Shown: positions 57,733-64,000 of the stretch, piece by piece
Layout of the letters: each line of letters opens with the position of its first letter
Numbering within the stretch: position 1 is the first letter of the stretch
Origin: Pseudomonas sp. FeN3W
Lineage (GTDB): Bacteria; Pseudomonadota; Gammaproteobacteria; Pseudomonadales; Pseudomonadaceae
Assembly (NCBI GenBank): GCA_030263805.2
Contig: CP136010.1
Span: forward strand, 3,859,001-3,923,000
Direction of reading: 5' to 3'
DNA: 64,000 nt
The notes under the pieces: model-generated
The model's input: only the letters and a program-made list of their open reading frames with translations
Databases searched by the model: none
Told to the model about the DNA's origin: nothing
Translations under genes and position numbers: made by a program

Positions 57733-60234
57733 ATGACGCAAGTCACGGTGAAAGAACTGGCCCAGGTGGTCGCCACACCGGTCGAGCGACTGCTTCAGCA
57801 GATGCGTGAGGCAGGACTGTCGCACACCAGCGCCGAGCAAGTAGTGACCGATAACGAGAAACAGGCCCTGTTGGCCCATTTGAAAAGCAGCCACGGGGCG
57901 AAAGTGGACGAGCCGCGCAAGATCACCTTGCAGCGCAAGACCACCACCAAGCTCAAGGTTGGCGGCAGCAAGACCATCAGCGTTGAAGTGCGCAAGAAGA
58001 AGACCTTCGTCAAGCGCAGCGCCGAGGAAATCGAAGCTGAACAGCGTCGCGAAGCCGAGGAGCAACGCGCGGCTGAAGAAGCTGCTCGTCTGAAGGCCGA
58101 GCAGGAAGCGCGCGAGCGTGCCGAAGAAGAGGCACGCCGTCAGGCCGAGTCGGCCAAGCCTCAGAGCGAGGCGCCTGCGCCGGCAGCTGTTGAGCCGGCG
58201 GTGAGCGCCGAACCTGCGCCGGTTGCGGTCGAGCCTGTAGCTCCTGCGCCAGAGCGTAAGAAGGAAGAGCCGCGGCGTGTCGAGAAGCCACGTAGTGATG
58301 ACGACGAGCGTCGTGATCGCAAGCATGCGCAGCATCGTCCTTCGCTCAAGACCAAGGCTCCGCTGGCGCGTACCGTACGTACCGGTGAGGACGAGGCCGA
58401 TGGTTTCCGTCGCGGCGGCCGCGGCAAGTCCAAGCTCAAGAAGCGTAATCAGCATGGGTTCCAGAGCCCAACAGGACCTGTAGTGCGCGAAGTGTCGATC
58501 GGCGAAACCATCACCGTGGCCGAGCTGGCCCAGCAGATGTCGGTTAAAGCGGCCGAAGTCATCAAGTTCATGTTCAAGATGGGTTCGCCTGTCACCATCA
58601 ACCAGGTGCTTGATCAGGAAACCGCGCAGCTGGTTGCCGAGGAACTCGGTCACAAGGTCAAGCTGGTCAGCGACAACGCTCTGGAAGAGCAACTGGCCGA
58701 ATTGTTGAAGTTCGAAGGCGAGTCGGTCTCGCGTGCACCGGTCGTGACCGTGATGGGTCACGTCGACCATGGCAAGACCTCGCTGCTCGACTACATCCGT
58801 CGCGCCAAGGTGGCTGTCGGCGAAGCCGGCGGTATCACCCAGCACATCGGTGCCTATCACGTCGAAACCGAGCGTGGCATGGTCACCTTCCTCGACACCC
58901 CCGGCCACGCGGCGTTTACCGCCATGCGTGCTCGTGGTGCCAAGGCCACCGATATCGTGATCCTGGTGGTCGCAGCGGATGACGGCGTGATGCCGCAGAC
59001 CCAGGAAGCCGTTCAGCACGCCAAGGCTGCCGGTGTTCCGATCGTGGTCGCGGTGAACAAGATCGACAAGCCGGATGCCAATCCGGACAACATCAAGAAC
59101 GGCCTGGCTGCGCTCGACGTGATTCCGGAAGAGTGGGGCGGCGACACACCGTTCATTCCGGTCTCCGCGAAGATGGGTACCGGCGTCGACGAACTGCTCG
59201 AAGCCGTTTTGCTGCAGGCCGAGCTCCTCGAGCTCAAGGCAACGCCGTCTGCGCCTGGTCGCGGTGTAGTGGTCGAGTCGCGCCTGGACAAGGGCCGCGG
59301 TCCGGTCGCTACCGTGCTGGTTCAGGACGGTACCCTGCGTCAGGGCGACATGGTCCTGTGCGGCGTCAACTTCGGCCGCGTGCGCGCCATGCTCGATGAG
59401 AACGGCAAGCCGGTGAAGGAAGCCGGTCCGGCGATTCCGGTCGAGATTCTCGGTCTGGACGGTACCCCGGAAGCCGGTGACGACTTGACGGTGGTTGCCG
59501 ACGAGAAGAAGGCTCGTGAAGTTGCGTTGTTCCGCCAGGGCAAGTTCCGCGAAGTGAAACTGGCTCGTGCTCATGCCGGCAAGCTGGAAAACATCTTCGA
59601 GACCATGGGGCAGGACGAGAAGAAGACGCTCAACATCGTGCTCAAGGCGGACGTACGCGGCTCGCTCGAAGCACTGCAGGGCTCTCTCAACGGCCTGGGC
59701 AACGACGAAGTGCAGGTTCGTGTGGTCGGCGGCGGTGTCGGTGGTATCACCGAATCCGATGCCAACCTCGCACTGGCCTCCAACGCTGTGCTGTTCGGCT
59801 TCAACGTCCGGGCTGATGCGGGTGCGCGCAAGATCGTCGAGGCCGAAGGTCTGGACATGCGCTACTACAACGTCATTTACGACATCATCGAGGACGTCAA
59901 GAAGGCGCTCACCGGTATGCTCGGCAGCGACGTTCGCGAGAATATCCTCGGTATCGCCGAAGTTCGTGATGTGTTCCGCTCGCCGAAGTTCGGCGCCATC
60001 GCCGGTTGCATGGTCACCGAAGGCATGGTGCACCGCAATCGTCCGATCCGGGTGCTGCGCGACGATGTCGTCATCTTCGAAGGCGAGCTGGAATCGCTGC
60101 GCCGCTTCAAGGATGACGTCGCAGAAGTCCGCGCCGGCATGGAGTGTGGTATCGGCGTGAAGAGCTACAACGACGTCAAGGTCGGCGACAAGATCGAAGT
60201 GTTCGAGAAGGTCGAAGTGGCGCGTTCGCTCTGA
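57733..60234 (+). CDS. infB: InfB, translation initiation factor IF-2
   Basis: The 833-residue GTPase places fMet-tRNA on the 30S subunit. It has the IF2 N-terminal domains (MTQVTVKELAQVVATPVERLL), a long charged Ala/Glu/Arg linker (about residues 100-220), then G1 GHVDHGKT, G3 DTPGH, G4 NKID, and the C-terminal fMet-tRNA domain. GGAGAG lies at good spacing. Shorter IF2 forms from internal starts are known in other species but are not predicted here. Confidence 0.98.
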   Translation: MTQVTVKELAQVVATPVERLLQQMREAGLSHTSAEQVVTDNEKQALLAHLKSSHGAKVDEPRKITLQRKTTTKLKVGGSKTISVEVRKKKTFVKRSAEEIEAEQRREAEEQRAAEEAARLKAEQEARERAEEEARRQAESAKPQSEAPAPAAVEPAVSAEPAPVAVEPVAPAPERKKEEPRRVEKPRSDDDERRDRKHAQHRPSLKTKAPLARTVRTGEDEADGFRRGGRGKSKLKKRNQHGFQSPTGPVVREVSIGETITVAELAQQMSVKAAEVIKFMFKMGSPVTINQVLDQETAQLVAEELGHKVKLVSDNALEEQLAELLKFEGESVSRAPVVTVMGHVDHGKTSLLDYIRRAKVAVGEAGGITQHIGAYHVETERGMVTFLDTPGHAAFTAMRARGAKATDIVILVVAADDGVMPQTQEAVQHAKAAGVPIVVAVNKIDKPDANPDNIKNGLAALDVIPEEWGGDTPFIPVSAKMGTGVDELLEAVLLQAELLELKATPSAPGRGVVVESRLDKGRGPVATVLVQDGTLRQGDMVLCGVNFGRVRAMLDENGKPVKEAGPAIPVEILGLDGTPEAGDDLTVVADEKKAREVALFRQGKFREVKLARAHAGKLENIFETMGQDEKKTLNIVLKADVRGSLEALQGSLNGLGNDEVQVRVVGGGVGGITESDANLALASNAVLFGFNVRADAGARKIVEAEGLDMRYYNVIYDIIEDVKKALTGMLGSDVRENILGIAEVRDVFRSPKFGAIAGCMVTEGMVHRNRPIRVLRDDVVIFEGELESLRRFKDDVAEVRAGMECGIGVKSYNDVKVGDKIEVFEKVEVARSL

Positions 60235-60245
60235 CGAGCAGCGGT

Positions 60246-60355
60246 AAGCCTCAAGCGGCAAGCTTCAAGAGGTGGCCTGGCCCACCGATTGAGCTTGCCG
60301 TTTGGCTTTTCGGTATTTTTTCGCTTGAAGCTTAGCGCTTGAAGCTTGAGGCAGC
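60246..60355. repeat. AAGC-rich inverted repeat upstream of rbfA (copy 2)
   Basis: Units such as CAAGCGGCAAGCTTCAAG are mirrored by GCTTGCCGTTTGGCTT and GCTTGAAGCTTGAGGC, giving a long imperfect hairpin of the same kind as the copies before dapB and pnp. It fills nearly the whole infB-rbfA gap. Confidence 0.6.
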
Positions 60356-60360
60356 TTTAT

Positions 60361-60750
60361 ATGGCCAAAGAATTCAGTCGTACCCAGCGTATTGGCGATC
60401 AGATGCAGCGCGAACTGGCGCTGCTCATCCAGCGCGAGATCAAGGATCCGCGCCTGGGTCTGGTCACCATCACCGCTGTCGACGTCAGTCGTGATCTGTC
60501 CCACGCGAAGATCTTCATCACCATCATGGGGCAGGACGACGATCAGGAAGCAATCAAGGGCAACCTGCGCATCCTTAACGACGCCGCCGGCTTCCTGCGC
60601 ATGCAGCTCGGGAAGAGCATGAAGCTGCGTACTGTTCCGCAACTGCATTTCAACTACGACGCCAGCATTCGTCGTGGTGTCGAGTTGAGCTCGCTGATCG
60701 AACGCGCGGTGGCCGAAGATCGCAAGCACAGCGACGAGCGCGGAGAATAA
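60361..60750 (+). CDS. rbfA: RbfA, 30S ribosome-binding factor
   Basis: The 129-residue cold-shock ribosome maturation factor has a KH-like fold: MAKEFSRTQRIGDQMQREL, IKDPRLGLVTITAVDVSRDLSHAKIF, and KLRTVPQLHFNYDASIRRGVELSSLI. GAGG precedes ATG 60361; the frame opens 15 bases earlier. truB starts 2 bases after its stop. Confidence 0.97.
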   Translation: MAKEFSRTQRIGDQMQRELALLIQREIKDPRLGLVTITAVDVSRDLSHAKIFITIMGQDDDQEAIKGNLRILNDAAGFLRMQLGKSMKLRTVPQLHFNYDASIRRGVELSSLIERAVAEDRKHSDERGE

Positions 60751-60752
60751 GC

Positions 60753-61670
60753 GTGGCACAGGTCAAGCGCGTACGCCGCAACGTCAGCGGCATCATCCTG
60801 CTCGACAAGCCGCGAGGATTCACCTCCAATGCGGCGCTGCAGAAGGTCCGCTGGTTGCTCAATGCGGAAAAGGCCGGGCATACCGGAAGTCTCGACCCGC
60901 TCGCCACGGGCGTGCTGCCGTTGTGCTTCGGCGAGGCCACCAAGTTCTCGCAGTACCTGCTGGACGCGGACAAGGCCTACGAGACGGTCATGCAGCTAGG
61001 TGTCACCACGACCACCGCCGATGCCGAAGGCGAGGTCCTGGAGCGCAAGCCGGTAGCGGTCACCATCGAGCAGTTGGAGGCACTGTTGCCGCAGTTTCGT
61101 GGCGACATCCTGCAGGTGCCGCCGATGTATTCGGCTCTCAAGCGAGACGGCCAGCCGTTGTACAAGCTGGCGCGTGCCGGAGAGGTGGTGGAGCGCGAGC
61201 CGCGTTCTGTTAATATTGCGCGCCTGGAGTTGCTATCGCTCGATGGCGACAAGGCGCGACTGGCCGTTACCTGCAGCAAGGGCACCTATATCCGCACCCT
61301 GGTCGAAGACATCGGTCAGTTGCTTGGTTGTGGTGCGCACGTCGCCGAGCTGCGGCGAACCCAGGCCGGGCCGTTCGACCTGTCGCAGACGGTGACGCTC
61401 GAGACTCTCGAGCGGCTGCATGGCGAGGGTGGCGCCGAGTCACTGGATGGGCTCTTGCAGCCGGTGGACAGCGGGCTGGAACACTGGCCGCTGTTGCAGC
61501 TGTCCGAGCACAGTGCCTATTACTGGCTACATGGACAGCCGGTGCGAGCGCCGGAAGCTCCCAAGTACGGCATGGTGCGTGTGCAAGATAACAACGGTCG
61601 CTTCATCGGCATCGGTGAAGTGAGCGAAGACGGGCGCATCGCGCCACGTCGGTTGATTCGGTCGGAATGA
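60753..61670 (+). CDS. truB: TruB, tRNA pseudouridine-55 synthase
   Basis: The 305-residue enzyme makes pseudouridine 55 in the T-loop. The catalytic Asp48 lies in GHTGSLDPLATGVLP, with the GIILLDKPRGFTS N-terminus, KGTYIRTLVEDIG and a C-terminal PUA-like region. The start is GTG 60753, with GGAG upstream inside rbfA. Confidence 0.97.
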   Translation: MAQVKRVRRNVSGIILLDKPRGFTSNAALQKVRWLLNAEKAGHTGSLDPLATGVLPLCFGEATKFSQYLLDADKAYETVMQLGVTTTTADAEGEVLERKPVAVTIEQLEALLPQFRGDILQVPPMYSALKRDGQPLYKLARAGEVVEREPRSVNIARLELLSLDGDKARLAVTCSKGTYIRTLVEDIGQLLGCGAHVAELRRTQAGPFDLSQTVTLETLERLHGEGGAESLDGLLQPVDSGLEHWPLLQLSEHSAYYWLHGQPVRAPEAPKYGMVRVQDNNGRFIGIGEVSEDGRIAPRRLIRSE

Positions 61671-61675
61671 CCGTT

Positions 61676-61699
61676 ACGCAGCGCGTTAGCGCGTTGCGT
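61676..61699. terminator. Hairpin between truB and rpsO
   Basis: ACGCAGCGCG (61676-61685) pairs with CGCGTTGCGT (61690-61699) with one G-U. No T-run, so it may be a processing or pausing site rather than a strong terminator. Confidence 0.45.
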
Positions 61700-61784
61700 C
61701 AGAGGGTGGCTGTCAGCAGGCACGGTCATTTCTCTTTATTAAACACGGGATGATTCCCGGCCTGTTCACTCAAGGAGCCCTATC

Positions 61785-62054
61785 ATGGCACTGAGCGTTG
61801 AAGAAAAAGCCCAGATCGTTAACGAGTACAAGCAAGCTGAAGGCGATACCGGTTCTCCGGAAGTGCAGGTAGCCCTGCTGACCGCCAACATCAACAAGCT
61901 GCAGGACCACTTCAAGGCCAACGGCAAAGATCACCACTCGCGTCGTGGTCTGATCCGCATGGTTAACCAGCGCCGCAAGCTGCTGGATTACCTGAAGGGT
62001 AAGGACACCACTCGTTACAGCACCCTGATCGGTCGTCTGGGTCTGCGTCGCTAA
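61785..62054 (+). CDS. rpsO: RpsO, ribosomal protein S15
   Basis: The 89-residue 16S rRNA-binding protein matches the family in full: MALSVEEKAQIVNEYKQAEGDTGSPEVQVALLT and the HHSRRGLIRMVNQRRKLLDYL core. AAGGAG precedes the ATG. In enterics S15 represses its own translation through its leader; that is not assessed here. It is followed by pnp. Confidence 0.98.
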   Translation: MALSVEEKAQIVNEYKQAEGDTGSPEVQVALLTANINKLQDHFKANGKDHHSRRGLIRMVNQRRKLLDYLKGKDTTRYSTLIGRLGLRR

Positions 62055-62066
62055 GACGCGCCCGCG

Positions 62067-62140
62067 CTGGAAGCCGGAAGCTGGAAGCCTGAAGTTGAGA
62101 GTGGGATATCCCCCCGATCAGCTTCGGTCTTCCAGCTTTT
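62067..62140. repeat. AAGC-rich inverted repeat upstream of pnp (copy 3)
   Basis: GGAAGCCGGAAGCTGGAAG is mirrored by CTTCGGTCTTCCAGCTTTT, which can form a long stem ending in a T-run, so it may double as the rpsO terminator or processing site. It is related in style to the copies upstream of dapB and rbfA. Confidence 0.55.
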
Positions 62141-62219
62141 GACTTTCTTGCAGGTCGTTCCGGGCCGACTCCCGGGCGTTCTGCCAATTTCCCCAAGGCA
62201 ACAAAGAGAAGGAAAAACC

Positions 62220-64000
62220 GTGAATCCGGTAATCAAGAAGTTTCAATTCGGTCAGTCGACCGTAACCCTGGAAACGGGTCGTATCGCCCGTCAGGCCTCC
62301 GGCGCAGTGCTGGTCACCGTCGATGACGACGTCACCGTGCTGGTGACCGTGGTCGGTGCCAAGACCGCGGATCCGAGCAAAGGGTTCTTCCCGCTCTCCG
62401 TGCATTACCAAGAGAAGACCTACGCAGCCGGCAAGATTCCCGGTGGCTTCTTCAAGCGTGAGGCGCGTCCTTCCGAGAAGGAAACCCTGACCTCGCGTCT
62501 GATCGATCGTCCGATCCGTCCGTTGTTCCCGGAAGGTTTCCAGAACGAAGTGCAGGTCATCTGCACCGTCGTTTCCACCAGCAAGAAGACCGATCCGGAC
62601 ATCGCTGCGATGATCGGTACTTCGGCCGCCCTGGCTGTTTCCGGGATCCCGTTCGACGGCCCGATCGGCGCCGCACGCGTGGCCTTCCATCCGGAAACCG
62701 GCTACCTGCTGAACCCGAACTACGAGCAGCTCAAGGCTTCCAGTCTGGACATGGTCGTGGCCGGCACCAAGGACGCCGTACTGATGGTCGAGTCGGAAGC
62801 CAAAGAGCTGACCGAAGACCAGATGCTGGGCGCCGTGCTGTTCGCCCATGACGAGTTCCAGGCCGTGATCAAGGCCGTCGAAGAGCTCGCCGCCGAAGCC
62901 GGCAAGCCGCGTTGGGACTGGGCCGCTCCGCTGGCCAATACCGCGCTGCTGGACGCCATCCGTGCCGAGTTCGGCGATGCCATCTCGCAGGCCTACACCA
63001 TCACCATCAAGCAGGACCGTTATGCGCGCCTGGGCGAGCTGAAGGACCAGGTCGTTGCCAAATTCTCCGGTGAAGAAGGCCAGCCGTCTGCCGGCGAAGT
63101 GAAGGATGCTTTCGGTGAGATCGAATACCGCACCGTTCGCGAGAACATCGTCAACGGTAAGCCGCGTATCGACGGCCGCGACACGCGCACCGTGCGCGGC
63201 CTGAACATCGAAGTCGGCGTGCTCGACAAGACCCACGGTTCGGCACTGTTCACCCGTGGCGAAACCCAGGCCCTGGTCGTTGCGACTCTTGGCACTGCCC
63301 GTGACGCGCAGCTGCTCGATACCCTGGAAGGCGAGAAGAAAGACCCCTTCATGCTGCACTACAACTTCCCGCCGTACTCGGTGGGTGAGTGTGGTCGCAT
63401 GGGCGCTACCGGTCGCCGCGAGATCGGCCACGGTCGCCTGGCCCGTCGTGGCGTTGCCGCCATGCTGCCGAGCGCCGACGAATTCCCGTACACCATCCGC
63501 GTGGTTTCCGAGATCACCGAATCCAACGGTTCCAGCTCCATGGCCTCGGTCTGTGGTGCCTCGCTGGCACTGATGGATGCCGGCGTGCCGATGAAGGCGC
63601 CGGTAGCCGGTATCGCCATGGGCCTGGTCAAGGAAGGCGAGAAGTTCGCCGTTCTGACCGACATCCTCGGTGACGAAGACCACCTGGGTGACATGGACTT
63701 CAAGGTGGCTGGTACCGCCAAGGGCGTTACCGCGCTGCAGATGGACATCAAGATCCAAGGCATCACCGAAGAGATCATGGAGATCGCTCTGGGCCAGGCC
63801 CTGGAAGCGCGCCTGAACATTCTCGGCCAGATGAATCAGGTCATCGCCCAGTCGCGCAGCGAGCTGTCGGCCAACGCACCGACCATGCTGGCGATGAAGA
63901 TCGACCAGGACAAGATTCGCGACGTGATCGGTAAGGGTGGCGCCACCATCCGCGCCATCTGCGAAGAGACCAAGGCTTCGATCGATATCGAAGACGATGG
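62220..64000 (+). CDS. pnp: Pnp, polynucleotide phosphorylase (3' end outside window)
   Basis: At least 593 codons of the 3'-5' exoribonuclease of the RNA degradosome are present. It starts with GTG 62220 (VNPVIKKFQFGQSTVTLETG) after AAGGA. Two RNase PH-like domains are visible (IARQASGAVLVTVDDDVTVLVTVV; RTVRGLNIEVGVLDKTHGSALFTRGETQ) with FPPYSVGECGRMG and the catalytic DILGDEDHLGDMDFKVAGT. The KH domain begins with KIRDVIGKGGATIRAICEET; the S1 domain lies beyond the window. The frame has no stop to base 64000. Confidence 0.98.
   Translation, partial: MNPVIKKFQFGQSTVTLETGRIARQASGAVLVTVDDDVTVLVTVVGAKTADPSKGFFPLSVHYQEKTYAAGKIPGGFFKREARPSEKETLTSRLIDRPIRPLFPEGFQNEVQVICTVVSTSKKTDPDIAAMIGTSAALAVSGIPFDGPIGAARVAFHPETGYLLNPNYEQLKASSLDMVVAGTKDAVLMVESEAKELTEDQMLGAVLFAHDEFQAVIKAVEELAAEAGKPRWDWAAPLANTALLDAIRAEFGDAISQAYTITIKQDRYARLGELKDQVVAKFSGEEGQPSAGEVKDAFGEIEYRTVRENIVNGKPRIDGRDTRTVRGLNIEVGVLDKTHGSALFTRGETQALVVATLGTARDAQLLDTLEGEKKDPFMLHYNFPPYSVGECGRMGATGRREIGHGRLARRGVAAMLPSADEFPYTIRVVSEITESNGSSSMASVCGASLALMDAGVPMKAPVAGIAMGLVKEGEKFAVLTDILGDEDHLGDMDFKVAGTAKGVTALQMDIKIQGITEEIMEIALGQALEARLNILGQMNQVIAQSRSELSANAPTMLAMKIDQDKIRDVIGKGGATIRAICEETKASIDIEDD

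Noticed and set aside
57709..60261. 850-codon minus-strand frame over infB
   Set aside because: Antisense shadow; His/Asp/Val-rich translation with no motifs.

Overview
This is a high-GC gammaproteobacterial chromosome segment, most likely Pseudomonas (Stutzerimonas) stutzeri. Three things point there: an exported maltotetraose-forming amylase whose catalytic residues fall at exactly the mature numbering known for the P. stutzeri enzyme (D193, E219, D294); nitric-oxide-reductase genes of a denitrifier; and gene orders typical of Pseudomonas (fur-recN-grpE-dnaK-dnaJ-dapB-carA-carB-greA, then ftsH-folP-glmM-tpiA-secG-tRNA-Leu-tRNA-fMet-rimP-nusA-infB-rbfA-truB-rpsO-pnp).

Region 1 (1-2436) is the end of norB and all of norD. 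Region 2 (2498-21343) is a starch/maltodextrin island: malM and lamB (minus), extracellular amylase amyP, a kinase-fold protein overlapping a periplasmic MalS-type amylase (minus), malEFG, the activator malT, a glutathione S-transferase, maltose O-acetyltransferase, an intracellular alpha-glucosidase and malK. Starch would be cut to maltotetraose outside, pass LamB, be bound by MalE, imported by MalFGK2 and hydrolysed by the alpha-glucosidase. No amylomaltase or maltodextrin phosphorylase is present here. Four promoters in the island (lamB, amyP, malE, alpha-glucosidase) share one element, TACGCC-N7-TACGCC-N17-GGAGGATG, with exact spacing. The malT, malK, malE and lamB leaders carry A-rich Hfq/Crc-type motifs; the malT leader has eight consecutive AAN triplets next to its ribosome site.

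Region 3 (21454-25224) is mixed: a LysE/RhtB exporter, a GMC oxidoreductase preceded by an overlapping 42-codon Tat-signal micro-ORF, tmRNA (ssrA) and a small exported protein. Region 4 (25405-34145) is a complete lactate-oxidation locus: lldP, lldE, lldF, lldG and the Fe-S D-lactate dehydrogenase on the minus strand, with lldR divergent and two FadR-type operators between.

Region 5 (34217-43369) holds smpB, ratA, rnfH, bamE, fur, recN, the chaperone genes grpE-dnaK-dnaJ with two clear sigma-32 promoters, and dapB. Region 6 (43495-49355) is carAB-greA, with a leader ORF running through a terminator before carA and a 141-bp terminal-inverted-repeat element between carA and carB, then a membrane protein and yhbY. 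Region 7 (49356-64000) is the ftsH-to-pnp housekeeping run. The usual ftsJ/rlmE gene between yhbY and ftsH is absent; about 470 bp without a convincing gene lie there instead. pnp runs off the right edge.
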